Counted from the stretch's first letter, positions 9,015 through 18,211 are shown. The stretch is DNA of 64,000 bases from Planctomycetota bacterium (GCA_029259775.1 JAJDEN010000008.1:310001-374000); one strand, 5' to 3'. Notes: generated from the letters alone by a model not told the origin. Numbers and translations are program-made.

Positions 9015-9467
9015 ATGGGCATATCGATCAGTCGTCTGCACGTGCGGCGCAGCACCTGGATCCAGGCGTCGCCCGCCCGTGTCTGGCAAGAGTTCGAGTC
9101 CTTCGACCGGATCGCGGCCTGGTTTGGGCGCGGGCACGAGTTGCACGCGCTGGACCTGCACGTCGGCGGCGTTGCCGACCTCAGCGTCGAGATCTCAGGG
9201 GAGCGGCGCCACTTCGGTGGGGCGGTGCTGGTCTTCGAACCGGGACGGGAGCTGACGTTCGAGAGCAACTGGCATGCACCCCACGCTTGGCCCGAACCGA
9301 CGTTCTTCATGTTCCGTCTGACGCCCGTCGACGAAGGAACGCTGGTCGAACTCCTCCACCACGGATTCGAACGCCTCGGTGACGGTGCGGGCGACCTCAT
9401 CGAGGGCTACGAGGAGGGTTGGGACGTGAAGCACCTGAAGGCGCTACGCGCCCTCATCGAGGTCTAG
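9015..9467 (+). CDS. SRPBCC (AHSA1-like) family protein
   Basis: This 150-residue protein starts at ATG 9015, chosen because the fold begins directly (RRSTWIQASPARVWQEFESF) and the upstream extension is unlike protein. SRPBCC/AHSA1 proteins form a helix-grip cavity that binds hydrophobic ligands or Hsp90-type partners. The typical features are the N-terminal xxAxxxxVWxxF motif, a central FGGAVLVFEPGREL strand pair, and a long C-terminal helix ending the protein. It stands alone between convergent minus-strand genes. Ligand unknown. Confidence 0.8.
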   Translation: MGISISRLHVRRSTWIQASPARVWQEFESFDRIAAWFGRGHELHALDLHVGGVADLSVEISGERRHFGGAVLVFEPGRELTFESNWHAPHAWPEPTFFMFRLTPVDEGTLVELLHHGFERLGDGAGDLIEGYEEGWDVKHLKALRALIEV

Positions 9468-9482
9468 AGGCATCGAGGCTAG

Positions 9483-9806
9483 CTAAGACGCCTCGTCTTC
9501 CCCGGTCTTCTTGGCCGCCGCCTCTTGCTCGGCGCGGAAGACGCGCTGGGCCTTGCGACGGCGGTTGCGCTTCGCATTGCGCTCCATGACGCGGTGATCC
9601 TCGATGTAGAGGCGCTCGACCTTGGTCCGCGCCCAGTCCGTCATGCGGAGGAACTTGAGGCTCGAGCTGACACTCGGGTTGTTCTTGAAGCACGTCAAGT
9701 TGAGGCGGGCGGCGAGTTCGGTGAACCCGTGCCTCTCGACCAGGTCTTCAACGATCGCCTTCAGGGTGAGGCCGTGCAGCGGATCGTTGGGGCGGGGTTC
9801 GGACAT
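9483..9806 (-). CDS. VF530 family (DUF2132) DNA-binding protein
   Basis: This 107-residue protein matches the VF530 family pattern closely: NDPLHGLTLKAIVEDLVERH, then CFKNNPSVSSSLKFLR and TDWARTKVERLYIED. The family is a small helical fold described as DNA-binding. A basic, alanine-rich tail of about 35 residues follows the core and is longer than usual. ATG 9806 has GAGG eight bases upstream. An alternative ATG at 9815 overlaps the stop of the AraC gene (ATGA) but has no room for a ribosome binding site. The two genes are nevertheless probably co-transcribed. Confidence 0.85.
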   Translation of the reverse strand: MSEPRPNDPLHGLTLKAIVEDLVERHGFTELAARLNLTCFKNNPSVSSSLKFLRMTDWARTKVERLYIEDHRVMERNAKRNRRRKAQRVFRAEQEAAAKKTGEDEAS

Positions 9807-9811
9807 GCGGC

Positions 9812-10717
9812 TCATCCTCGCATCACGGGGAGCTGCATGTGCAGTTCGTAGTACTCCGCCCCGTGGGCGAAGGGGCGACCGATCCATGCTTCGAACGACG
9901 GCTGATCCGTCGGCACGTAGGGGCTACGCGGGAGCCACGTGCCCCAGATCCAGTCGATGGCGCGCTGTTCGAGGTCGATCTTGCCGCGGACCTCGACCTG
10001 GGCCACCAGCATGGGGGGGAACTCGATGCGGCCGATCTCGCCCGCCGGCTGGACGTCGTCCACCTCGACGCCGACGTCGTAGCGGCAGTCCTCGAGCGCG
10101 ACGATCTCCGGATCGTCCCACATGTAGCCGAGCCACGGGCGGTCACCGACGCCGCGCTCATCCGCCCATGCCATCAGCCGCTGGGCCGCCTCGATGACGG
10201 GGACGCCCTGGAACGGCTCGGTGACCCGGATGTAGGCGACCGTTCGCGCAGGCAGTTCGCGCAGCGTCACCTCGAAGCCGTCAGGGTTCTCGCCTGGCTG
10301 GAGACGCTCGAGCAGGTGCTCTTGGCCTGGACCGGCGGTCGCCTTGAGATGCTCCCGGTTGTCGTGACGGAAGGTGTCGATGTCGAACACGCTGGGGGGC
10401 ACGCCGTAGCGCTGCTTGAACGTGCGTGAGAAGTCGGACGAGGACGCGAAGCCCGAGGCGAGGGCGATCTCGGTCAGGGGGCGATCGCGTTGGTGGGACA
10501 TGACGTGCAGCGCGCGTTCAAGCCGCAACCTGCGCACGAACTGCTTCAGCGTTTCGCCCACGAGCGTGCGAAAGATGCGGTGGAAGTGGAACGGCGAGAA
10601 GCACGCAACGCGGGCGACGTCGTCCAACTGGATGCACTGATCCAGGTTCTGGACGATGAAGTCGATGGCGAGATTGACTCGCTCCACGTAGTCGACGGAT
10701 GTGGATTCGGTCGGCAT
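9812..10717 (-). CDS. AraC family regulator with GyrI-like ligand domain
   Basis: This is a 301-residue protein. Residues about 10-110 form an AraC double helix-turn-helix (VARVACFSPFHFHRIFRTLV, and LTEIALASGFASSSDFSRTF followed by FKQRYGVPP). Residues about 145-300 form a GyrI-like/SOUL-type effector domain (RELPARTVAYIRVTEPFQG, WLGYMWDDPEI). Such regulators (Rob/SoxS relatives) bind small hydrophobic or cationic molecules and activate stress or efflux genes. ATG 10717 is chosen over a GTG-proximal extension. It is divergent from the VOC gene at 10809, so the 90 bp between could hold an operator. Target unknown. Confidence 0.92.
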   Translation of the reverse strand: MPTESTSVDYVERVNLAIDFIVQNLDQCIQLDDVARVACFSPFHFHRIFRTLVGETLKQFVRRLRLERALHVMSHQRDRPLTEIALASGFASSSDFSRTFKQRYGVPPSVFDIDTFRHDNREHLKATAGPGQEHLLERLQPGENPDGFEVTLRELPARTVAYIRVTEPFQGVPVIEAAQRLMAWADERGVGDRPWLGYMWDDPEIVALEDCRYDVGVEVDDVQPAGEIGRIEFPPMLVAQVEVRGKIDLEQRAIDWIWGTWLPRSPYVPTDQPSFEAWIGRPFAHGAEYYELHMQLPVMRG

Positions 10718-10808
10718 GCTCGAGGTCCGCAAGAATTGGAAAGCACTCTAGCGAGCGGGGGGAATACTGCCACGCTCAAGAACACGTCCAGCCCCAAGGA
10801 GTCTCACG

Positions 10809-11180
10809 ATGGATCTCGGCAACTTCTCGGTCAGTCTCGCGGTCAAGGATCTGGCGGCGTCCCTCGCCTTCTACGAGAAGCTCGGCTTCGCGCAGGTAGC
10901 CGGCAATGCGGAGCACAACTACCTCATCCTCCAGAACGCGACGAGCACGATCGGCATCTTCCAGGGCATGTTCCCGGACAACATCCTGACCTTCAACCCA
11001 GGCTGGACACGCAGCTGCGAGACGATCGAGGGGTTCCAGGACGTCCGCGACCTCCAGCGTGCGTTCGAGGCCGCGGGCGTCGAGATCCACACACGCGCCG
11101 ACGAGTCGACGACAGGTCCCGCGAGCCTCGTGGTGATCGACCCGGACGGGAACTCCATCCTCATCGATCAGCACGTCTAG
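10809..11180 (+). CDS. VOC family (glyoxalase/bleomycin-resistance-like) protein
   Basis: This 123-residue protein has the paired beta-alpha-beta-beta-beta halves of the vicinal oxygen chelate fold: SVSLAVKDLAASLAFYEKLG at the N-terminus and LVVIDPDGNSILIDQHV at the C-terminus. AAGGAG lies eight bases before ATG 10809. VOC proteins are small metal-dependent enzymes or binding proteins; the substrate here is unknown. It is divergent from the AraC/GyrI-like regulator and may be its target. Confidence 0.88.
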   Translation: MDLGNFSVSLAVKDLAASLAFYEKLGFAQVAGNAEHNYLILQNATSTIGIFQGMFPDNILTFNPGWTRSCETIEGFQDVRDLQRAFEAAGVEIHTRADESTTGPASLVVIDPDGNSILIDQHV

Positions 11181-11262
11181 GGTCACTTCGGCCTCGCGCC
11201 GAGGGCCGCCGATCTGATAGCGTTCGCCCGCCCAGGCCGCCACGCCGGGTGAGGAGATCGTG

Positions 11263-12024
11263 ATGAAGGGCTACGAGCCGGAGACGTTCGGCGACTTGAA
11301 CGCCGAGACCTACGACGCGAGCCTTGGCACGCGTATGGACGCGCAGACGCGCGAGTCGGTCGAGTTCCTGGCGGACCTCGCCGCCGGGGGCCGGGTCCTG
11401 GAACTGGCCGTCGGCACAGGGCGTGTTGCGGTTCCGCTCGCCGCCAAGGGCCTCGACGTGTGCGGCATCGAGGCGTCCGACAAGATGGTCGCGAAGATGC
11501 ATGCCAAGCCCGGCGGTGAGGGGATTCCCGTCACGATCGGCGACATGGCCGAGGCGCGCATGGAGGGGGAGTTCGACCTCGTCTTCCTCGTCTTCAACAC
11601 GATCATCAACCTGTTGACGCAGGAGGCCCAGGTGCGCTGCTTCAAGAACGCGGCGCGGCACATGAGCCCGAAGGGTGTGTTCGTCGTCGAGACGTTCGTG
11701 CCCGACCTGTCTGTGTACCGGGATGGTCAAGCCATGAAGGGGCATTGGGTCACGAAGGAAGCCGCGCGCTTCGAGATTGCGATGCATGACCCCGTCACGC
11801 AGCGCGTCGATCACCAGCGCATCGTCATCTCCGAAGGCGAGACGAGGATGTACCCGTTCCCGATGCGCTACGTCTGGCCGAGCGAACTCGACTTGATGGC
11901 ACAGGTCGCCGGCCTCGAGCTCCGCGATCGCTACGCGTGGTGGGATCGCTCACCCTTCACGGCGAAGAGTACGGCTCACGTGTCCGTCTACGGCTGGGCT
12001 GCGTCGCCAGGCGAGCGTGCATAG
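11263..12024 (+). CDS. Class I SAM-dependent methyltransferase
   Basis: This is a 253-residue protein. Motif I of Rossmann-type methyltransferases is clear (GRVLELAVGTGRVAVPLA), followed by an acidic ribose-binding position in CGIEASDKMVAKM, GDMAEARMEGEFDLVFLVFN as motif II, and a C-terminal beta-sheet with YPFPMRYVWPSELDLMAQVA. GAGGAG six bases before ATG 11263 decides the start; a GTG at 11260 is directly before it. It probably methylates a small molecule. Its last 37 bases overlap a small gene on the opposite strand. Confidence 0.9.
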   Translation: MKGYEPETFGDLNAETYDASLGTRMDAQTRESVEFLADLAAGGRVLELAVGTGRVAVPLAAKGLDVCGIEASDKMVAKMHAKPGGEGIPVTIGDMAEARMEGEFDLVFLVFNTIINLLTQEAQVRCFKNAARHMSPKGVFVVETFVPDLSVYRDGQAMKGHWVTKEAARFEIAMHDPVTQRVDHQRIVISEGETRMYPFPMRYVWPSELDLMAQVAGLELRDRYAWWDRSPFTAKSTAHVSVYGWAASPGERA

Positions 12025-12248
12025 GTGAAGAGGTCCGAGAGCTTGTAGGTGCCCTCCGTCGCACGGTTGAGCGCGTTGCGCATCTTCGTCATGACGTGAT
12101 TCGTCAGGCGGCGCCCCCGGACGGCGCGGTTGACCATCTTGTGCGTGATCTGCTCGATCGAAGCGGCGACGAGATCGTGCTTCGACATCTCGTGCTTGGT
12201 CAGGAGGTCGCCGAGGGGCTGGGGGCCGAGGTCGCGTTCGATGTCCAT
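11988..12248 (-). CDS. Small conserved hypothetical protein
   Basis: This 86-residue protein has a pattern I recall from short hypothetical proteins in several phyla: LGDLLTKHEMSKHDLVAAS, QITHKMVNRAVRGRRLTNHV, NALNRATEGTYKLSDLFTY. The helical content and the LxxHxLxxxDLV pattern suggest a compact DNA-binding or regulatory domain of the lambda-repressor kind, but this is a guess. Its 3' end overlaps the methyltransferase gene by 37 bases on the other strand. Confidence 0.65.
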   Translation of the reverse strand: MDIERDLGPQPLGDLLTKHEMSKHDLVAASIEQITHKMVNRAVRGRRLTNHVMTKMRNALNRATEGTYKLSDLFTYARSPGDAAQP

Positions 12249-12331
12249 GGCCGGACTCTACTCGCCGGTGTGCTGCTCGTATGCTCTGGCTCGACACGGA
12301 AGGCCAGCGAAGGGCCGGTCAGGGAGCAGCC

Positions 12332-13093
12332 ATGAGCGCAGACGGCAACTGGGTCACGTACGCATGCTGGATCGGCGAGGACTTCGGCCTGGTCAGCGTC
12401 GATGTCGAGCTGGCGGAGGACGCACCGCGTGCCGACGTGCCCCACAGCGTCAGCATCGAGGTCGCCGTGCGGGCTCCGAATGAGTCGGGCCTGCCGGACG
12501 CCGACGAACTCGACCTCCTGCACGGCTTCGAGGCGGCGCTGGCCGATGCGCTGGATCCACTGCGCCTGGTCGGCCACACCACGGCCGGCGGGGTGCGCAC
12601 CACGTTCCTCTACACGACCGAGGTCGAAGCCGTGGGCGAGATCGTGCGCACCACGGCGGCGCGCGTCCTCCCGGAGCACGAGGTGTCGATCCAGCACTTT
12701 GAGGACCCCGCTTGGGAGCAGTACCTCGAGTTCCTCTACCCCAACAAGCTCGCGTGGCGCTACATCTACGACAACGCCGTCCTCGCCAGCCTGCAAGCGG
12801 AGGGTGACGACAGCACGGCGCCGCGCCCGATCGATCACACGGCCTTCTTTCCTTCTCGCGACAACCGGCGGAGCTTCGCGAAGGCGATCGAAGGCGAGGG
12901 CTACGTCGCGAAGGGCGAGACGACCGGCGAGGGCGACGCTCCGCCACAGTTTTCGCTCAAATTCCAGCCCGCGGAGGACATCGCGCCGGGCGACATCCAC
13001 GCCTTCACCGAGAGGCTCGAGCTGCTCGCCGAGGAACATGGCGGGGCGTACGACGGCTGGGGCTGCGTCGTCGTGAAGGCGGACGACGACTAG
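12332..13093 (+). CDS. DUF695 + RraB-like domain protein
   Basis: This is a 253-residue protein. ATG 12332 has AGGGAG five bases upstream. Residues 1-140 match the DUF695 pattern (NWVTYACWIGEDFGLVSVDV, then DPAWEQYLEFLYP). Residues about 155-250 resemble RraB, the regulator of RNase E (IDHTAFFPSRDNRRSFAKAI, ending with an acidic WGCVVVKADDD). The pairing of these two domains is common in bacteria. RNase E regulation is possible, but not shown. It ends four bases inside the 3' end of the opposite-strand sigma fusion gene. Confidence 0.75.
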   Translation: MSADGNWVTYACWIGEDFGLVSVDVELAEDAPRADVPHSVSIEVAVRAPNESGLPDADELDLLHGFEAALADALDPLRLVGHTTAGGVRTTFLYTTEVEAVGEIVRTTAARVLPEHEVSIQHFEDPAWEQYLEFLYPNKLAWRYIYDNAVLASLQAEGDDSTAPRPIDHTAFFPSRDNRRSFAKAIEGEGYVAKGETTGEGDAPPQFSLKFQPAEDIAPGDIHAFTERLELLAEEHGGAYDGWGCVVVKADDD

Positions 13094-15561
13094 CGTCGCT
13101 CGAGGCGTACGGTGGCCGCCCCCGTGCCGTCTTCGCCCACCTCGATCTCCAGAGGCGGCACGGTCCGGTACCCCGCGATCTGTCCCATGGTCAGCTTGTA
13201 GACACCGGGACCGCTGACGGTCACACGGAGGCCCTCATCGCAGGTGCCCCACGAGACGACCTCCGCGCCTTCGCTGACGGGCTTCATGTCGCAGTTCCAG
13301 TCCCAGTCGTGGGGAATCGCCTTGTCGCCCGCTAGGAAGCGCACGGTGATATGCGCCGTCGGTTTCACGCGGAGCGTGAACTGGGTCGTGCCGGCCGCGA
13401 CCTCAAACGGCTGCTCCTTGCACCGGTAGGCCTGGCCCGAGGCGCGGATCAGGATCGGACCGTCGGGCGCACGGAACTCGAAGGGCTGCGTCCCTGACGT
13501 GCGCTTGGCCGACTGGTGCGACCACGAGTTCAGCTTCTGCACCGCGGGACGACGCCAGGCGATGGACGTCAAGAACGGCTCGCTCCCGTCCCGGTCCCCT
13601 TCGACGAGTACCCGTACCATGCGAGGTTTCGGCACGTCGATGCGTAGGTCCGTCATACCTTCGGGCCCGAGCGTCAGGAAGGTCGCGTATTCGTAGCGCG
13701 GGAACGAGATGCGGTAGCGACCTGCCTGCACCTTGCCGGCGTCGAAGCTCCACGTGTTGGGCTTGTCCGGTACGGGCTTCAGGCCGCGCGTCGGTGTGAA
13801 CACGGGGTACACGTTGCTCTGCCCAATCAGGCGTGCGTCGCGCAGACCTAGCGACATGAGCAGCCCCTTCCGAGGCCATCCAGGCGGCACGTGCACCTCG
13901 CCGGCCAGCGGGACGGCGGGGGGCTTGGCAAAGGCCTTGTAACGGAGCGTCGCGGTCGCCACCTCTCCCTCGACGACCTCGAACGCAACCTGGCCCAAGA
14001 CGCGGGGACGGCTGAAGTAGTAGCCCAGCTCGACGCGCGCCAGGTAGGAGCCGTAGGGCAGGCCGGCGCAGGTGATGGCCTGGCCAGGACGGAGGGCGAA
14101 AGAGGCGATGGCACCGTAGTGCTTCCCCTGCTTGTGCCGGAAGCGCACGTAGGCCGGCACGTGGAGGGCGGGCCCCTCGACGAGCAGCTCGGCGGAGCCC
14201 GCGCGTTGCAGCTCGACGATGTGGTCGGCGCCCTCGCCAAACGGGAGATCGGTCTCGGCCCACGCGTAGCCCGGGCTGCCAACATGGAACTTCGCCGCGT
14301 GCCGCCGCACGTCGTCGACATGGGGTCGGACGGCGACGGGCGAGGGGCCCACGGACCGAGCGTCCGAGGCCCGACCGGCCGGATGCACGGCGGAGGCAAG
14401 GGAGTCGACCACGCGGAGTAGCCGCACGTCGCTCAGCGGGTCTCCGGTGTTGGCGTCCAGCACGTGCAGGATCGAGTCGGGCACCGCGACCGCTTCCACG
14501 GCGAGGACGCCGTCGGCCGGAACCGGTACGCGTTCTGCAGGTGACGTGATGCGCGCGACGCGGTCCCCGAACTCCAGGACTTCGAACTCGATGTCCATGC
14601 CCGCACCCATCTCTCCCGCGATCTGTCCGTTCGTGACCGCGAGTTCGATGCCGTTCCCCGAGCTGGGTCGCCACTGCGTCGCATGAAGTGTGCCTGTGGC
14701 CACGTGCAGGGGTCGACCCCGTTCGTCGTGTATCAAGACAGTTCCCGTCACCTTGCGCATGCGCGCTGTCGGCTTGGCCGCGGTGCGTGCAGGCTGGTTC
14801 GGCGCCGAAGGCGTTGGGTTTGCGCCCTTCGTTGCGAGGGCGGGCCCCGGGACGGCCAGCGTCTCATGCGCAGGCAGCGCATCGAGGTCCGCCATGCGCG
14901 CTGACGGCGCCTCGTCGTCGCTCAGCGCCGTGGTGGCGAGGTACCCCCCGGCTCCGATGGCCAGGAGCAGGAGCACGGTAGCCAGCACGCCGGTGAGCGG
15001 GAGCGTCGCGGCCGTCACCGCGCCCGGAGGGTGGACGCCGAAGGCCCCGGCGAGCGCCGCAGGCCACTGGCGACCGCCGTCCTGTTCCAGCGACTGCCGC
15101 AACTCGGCGAGCGCGCGCTTGAGACGAGTCTTCACCGTCTCAACAGGCACGCCCAACTGCGCGGCGATCTTTCGTGGCGGAAGGTCTTCGAAGAACCGCA
15201 GCTCGATGACCTCGCGCTTGGCCGGGTCGAGTCGCCTGATGGCCGCGAGAAGGATCTCGGCCTGCTCGACGCGCTGAAGCTGCGTCCCGGGGTCCTCCGG
15301 CTCGGCGCGCGGCGACCATGCCGCCTCACGTTGCTTGCGGCGGGCCTCGCCGCGCCAGCCCTTGCGGACCACGTTGCGCATGACCTGCGCGAGCCACGCG
15401 CGCTGGCTCGGCCCCTCGCGCGGGGGTGTGCGTACGGCTTGGAGCCACGTCTCCTGCACGGCATCGTCCGCCGCGGCCGCGTCGCGCAGCAGCGCGTGGG
15501 CGAGACGACGTAGGTAGTCGGTGTGCTCCGAGACGGCGGCGGTGGTGGACGTGTTGCTCAT
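13090..15561 (-). CDS. ECF sigma factor fused to a membrane anchor and large exported beta-rich region
   Basis: This is an 823-residue protein. Residues 15-75 are sigma region 2 (AADDAVQETWLQAV) and 105-158 are region 4 (LDPAKREVIELRFFEDLPPR, then VPVETVKTRLKRALAEL). One transmembrane segment follows at about 188-211 (LPLTGVLATVLLLLAIGAGG). The remaining 610 residues are beta-rich and resemble carboxypeptidase-regulatory-like and Ig-like sandwiches (RYRISFPRYEYATFL; GVYKLTMGQIAGYR). The predicted topology puts the sigma domains in the cytoplasm and the long tail outside, so this looks like a sigma factor permanently tied to the membrane. Release by proteolysis would be required for transcription; that is inference. 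The ATG has only a weak ribosome binding site. Confidence 0.85.
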   Translation of the reverse strand: MSNTSTTAAVSEHTDYLRRLAHALLRDAAAADDAVQETWLQAVRTPPREGPSQRAWLAQVMRNVVRKGWRGEARRKQREAAWSPRAEPEDPGTQLQRVEQAEILLAAIRRLDPAKREVIELRFFEDLPPRKIAAQLGVPVETVKTRLKRALAELRQSLEQDGGRQWPAALAGAFGVHPPGAVTAATLPLTGVLATVLLLLAIGAGGYLATTALSDDEAPSARMADLDALPAHETLAVPGPALATKGANPTPSAPNQPARTAAKPTARMRKVTGTVLIHDERGRPLHVATGTLHATQWRPSSGNGIELAVTNGQIAGEMGAGMDIEFEVLEFGDRVARITSPAERVPVPADGVLAVEAVAVPDSILHVLDANTGDPLSDVRLLRVVDSLASAVHPAGRASDARSVGPSPVAVRPHVDDVRRHAAKFHVGSPGYAWAETDLPFGEGADHIVELQRAGSAELLVEGPALHVPAYVRFRHKQGKHYGAIASFALRPGQAITCAGLPYGSYLARVELGYYFSRPRVLGQVAFEVVEGEVATATLRYKAFAKPPAVPLAGEVHVPPGWPRKGLLMSLGLRDARLIGQSNVYPVFTPTRGLKPVPDKPNTWSFDAGKVQAGRYRISFPRYEYATFLTLGPEGMTDLRIDVPKPRMVRVLVEGDRDGSEPFLTSIAWRRPAVQKLNSWSHQSAKRTSGTQPFEFRAPDGPILIRASGQAYRCKEQPFEVAAGTTQFTLRVKPTAHITVRFLAGDKAIPHDWDWNCDMKPVSEGAEVVSWGTCDEGLRVTVSGPGVYKLTMGQIAGYRTVPPLEIEVGEDGTGAATVRLERR

Positions 15562-15630
15562 CAGGATGCAGTATCCCGCCGATTGCGATTCGGGTTCAGC
15601 GTGGCGGGATCCGGGCGGCGCCGCGCGTAG

Positions 15631-15924
15631 GATGCCCGGGTACGCAATCTCATCCGCCTCGGTACCGCGTTCTTCTACGACGACGATCGCGCGCAAGGCG
15701 AGCGCGCGCTACGGGACGCGCTGGCAGCGGCTGGGAAGCTCGGCGACGACCCGCTCATGGGCTTCGCGCGGCAGCACCTTGGCACGTGCCTGGCCGAGCA
15801 GGGGCGCATGGTTGAGGCTCGCGATACGTTCGAGGCCGCGCTGGAGATTCGGAAGCGCGTCGGGGCTTCGGAGCTGTCGTCGTCGCGCGCAGCGCTCGCG
15901 GCTCTCGATGCAGCGAGCGGCTAA
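15631..15924 (+). pseudogene. Remnant of a TPR protein C-terminus
   Basis: An open frame after the TAG at 15628 encodes LIRLGTAFFYDDDRAQGERA and then MGFARQHLGTCLAEQGRMVE and ARDTFEAALEIRKRVG. This is the typical C-terminal end of bacterial TPR proteins. There is no ATG or GTG before the homology and no ribosome binding site, so it reads as the 3' remnant of a once larger gene. The upstream part has been lost next to the sigma-fusion gene. Its stop overlaps that of the convergent HEAT lipoprotein gene. Confidence 0.5.
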
Positions 15925-16862
15925 CGAGGCGATCGGGCGCGCATGATCTCGATCGACGCGGCGAGATAGTCGAGCAGGGGCTGCGTCGGCTGGACCAGCC
16001 AAGCCTTCGCTCGGAGGAGCGACTCCGCGTCTTCGGCCGTGCCGACGTTGCGCAAGATCTCGATTGCCGTGGTCTGGAGGTAGCTCACGCGCCCGGGGTG
16101 GTCTTCGTACCAAGGGACACCGCCGTCCGTCCGGATCCCGTTCGGATGGGTCCGCATGAGCGACAGGGCGACCCGGACGACCGCGCGGCGTGCTTCCGGG
16201 CTCGTGCCGCCCAGGATGATCAGCGCGTGCTTGCCGAACCCATCGCCCTGCTGGCCATGGTTTGCGCGGACGAAGGCCTCGAGTCGTGCCGCCCCGGCGG
16301 GGTGGCCGAGGACGCCGAGAGCCATGGAGGCCTGCGCGCGGCTGTAGCCGAATGGCTGCGCGTCCACCAACGAGCGGAGGACCGGGAACCACGCGGCGTC
16401 GCCCGTTCCCGCCAACACGACCGCCCCGCGCCAGGGCTGCCAGATGCGTTCCGCCTTCAAGAGGGCGTGCACGCGCTCGGCTTCGCTCGCCGTCGGCTCC
16501 ACGGCCAGCATCCCGAGCGCCAGTCCTTGTCGCAGCATCGCCGTGCGGCGCGACGCACCTTCTCGGGTACCTGCCTCAGGCCGCGCGTGGGCCACGACCT
16601 CGGCGAGCAACAGCGCACGGTGGTGGTTGACCAGGACCGCGGGAGGCTTGTCGGCGATCGCCGGCGTCGGGACCCAGCCACCGCGCGGTTCGTCGAGCCC
16701 GCGGAGCCAGCCCCTGTCGACCAGCGCCTCGAAGGCGGCACGTGCCTCCTCCATGGACGGGCGCTTGGCGAGCACGGGGACGAGCGGGGGTGAGGGTCGC
16801 GTGCAGGTCAGGAGGAGGGCGCCGATGAGGGAGAGCGCGCCGATCAGGAGGAGCTTCTGCAC
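15921..16862 (-). CDS. Putative lipoprotein with HEAT-like helical repeats
   Basis: This 313-residue protein begins MQKLLLIGALSLIGALLLTC. The cysteine at 20 after LLT is a weak lipobox (Thr at -1 is unusual), so it is either a lipoprotein or an anchored protein. The mature part is helical with repeat-like units (YSRAQASMALGVLGHPAGAA; HALIILGGTSPEARRAVV) of the HEAT or SEL1 type. No enzyme motif is seen. It is convergent with the TPR remnant. Confidence 0.7.
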   Translation of the reverse strand: MQKLLLIGALSLIGALLLTCTRPSPPLVPVLAKRPSMEEARAAFEALVDRGWLRGLDEPRGGWVPTPAIADKPPAVLVNHHRALLLAEVVAHARPEAGTREGASRRTAMLRQGLALGMLAVEPTASEAERVHALLKAERIWQPWRGAVVLAGTGDAAWFPVLRSLVDAQPFGYSRAQASMALGVLGHPAGAARLEAFVRANHGQQGDGFGKHALIILGGTSPEARRAVVRVALSLMRTHPNGIRTDGGVPWYEDHPGRVSYLQTTAIEILRNVGTAEDAESLLRAKAWLVQPTQPLLDYLAASIEIMRARSPR

Positions 16863-17068
16863 GAAGGGGCCTCACGGAGGGGTGGAGTAGCGCGGCCTTA
16901 CGGAGGTAGCCGCCTGTCCTAGGGGAACGACGCGGGAGGAGCCGCGCCCTATCCGCATCCGGTACCTACGTACTTGCGCGGCGCGGTGGGGATGCCTGCA
17001 AGGCGACGTCGCCGTGCGCGGCCCCGGCCGAGATGGTAGAAGATTCGTCCACATAAGAGGAGCGAGAC

Positions 17069-17581
17069 ATGGACTGGGTAGCGTTGATCACGAGCGAGAT
17101 GGAGGATGCCTACCGCGCGACGGAGGGCCTGATGGACCTCGTCGACGAGGACAAGCTCGACTGGGTACCGGAGTCCGGTGAGAACTGGATGCCGACCCGC
17201 GAGCTCCTGCGCCATCTGACGAACGCCTGTGGGTGGTGCACCACGAACTTCATCAACGACAGCTGGCAGGCGGTCATGGAAGGCGACGGCAGCGACGCGC
17301 CGCCTACGACGGTCGACAGCGTGGCGGAGGCGAAGGCCGAACTCGCCAAGGACAAGGCCTGCGCGCTCGAAGCCGTGGAGCAAGCCGGCAACGAGACCCT
17401 GGGCAGCAAGCTCGTCGCCGCCCCGTGGGACCCGACCGAGCGCTTGCTCGGCCAGCACGTGCTGCAGATGGTCTCGCACCTGAGCCAGCACAAGGCGCAG
17501 CTCTTCTACTACCTCAAGCTGCAAGGCAAGCCGGTGAACACGTTCACGATGTGGGGCCTGCCCCAGCCGCCGTCCGAGTAG
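17069..17581 (+). CDS. DinB/YfiT-like family protein
   Basis: This 170-residue four-helix protein is preceded by GAGGAG. The metal-binding histidine pattern of DinB-like proteins is present: LLRHLTNACGW in the second helix and LQMVSHLSQHKAQLFYYLKL in the fourth. Members are metal-dependent thiol-S-transferases or proteins of unknown role. The ending WGLPQPPS is common in the family. Its partner thiol is unknown. It is followed 46 bases later by a GNAT gene. Confidence 0.85.
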   Translation: MDWVALITSEMEDAYRATEGLMDLVDEDKLDWVPESGENWMPTRELLRHLTNACGWCTTNFINDSWQAVMEGDGSDAPPTTVDSVAEAKAELAKDKACALEAVEQAGNETLGSKLVAAPWDPTERLLGQHVLQMVSHLSQHKAQLFYYLKLQGKPVNTFTMWGLPQPPSE

Positions 17582-17627
17582 CCCGGCCTCGCCATCGATC
17601 GTCGTTCCGTCCGGTACAGTTGGGGCC

Positions 17628-18089
17628 ATGCTGCGCGAAGTGACTGCGTCCGATGTGCCGATCTTCTTCGAGCATCAGCTCGATGAGGAGGCGCGCCATA
17701 TGGCTGCGTTCGTCGCAGAGGACCCGACGGACCGTGACGCGCACGACGCGCACTGGGCACGCCTGCAAGCCAACGGCGCTGTAACGACCCGCGCCATCAT
17801 CGAGGACGACGCCGTCGCGGGGAGCATCGCCAGCTTCGATCGAGAGGGAGACCGCGAGGTCACCTACTGGATCGGTCGCGAGTTCTGGGGACGAGGGCTT
17901 GCCACGCGCGCGCTCACGGCCTTCCTCGAGGTGGAGCCAACCAGACCGCTGTGGGCCCGCGTCGTGAAGGACAACGCGGGCTCGCGGCGCGTACTCGAGA
18001 AGTGCGGCTTTGCTCTGCACGGCGAGGACAAGGGCTACGCCGCAGGACGCGGCTGCGAGGTCGAGGAGTTCGTGCTGCGCCTCGAGTAG
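17628..18089 (+). CDS. RimJ/RimL-type GNAT acetyltransferase
   Basis: This 153-residue protein has the full GNAT core: REVTYWIGREFWGRGLATRA carries the acetyl-CoA pyrophosphate loop (REFWGRGLATRAL) and WARVVKDNAGSRRVLEKCGF is the typical end region in which N-xxSxRVLEKxGF contacts CoA. These enzymes acetylate N-terminal amines or small molecules. It is probably co-transcribed with the DinB-like gene. Confidence 0.9.
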   Translation: MLREVTASDVPIFFEHQLDEEARHMAAFVAEDPTDRDAHDAHWARLQANGAVTTRAIIEDDAVAGSIASFDREGDREVTYWIGREFWGRGLATRALTAFLEVEPTRPLWARVVKDNAGSRRVLEKCGFALHGEDKGYAAGRGCEVEEFVLRLE

Positions 18090-18211
18090 GTCGCCGGGAC
18101 GGAGGTCCAGTATCCGCCCTCCAAGCACGAATTGACCGTTCCTCGTATGCTTGGGCTGCGCCCCCGGCCTGATGGAGCTTCCCGGGCACGCGCCCAGTGG
18201 GAGACTCGAGA

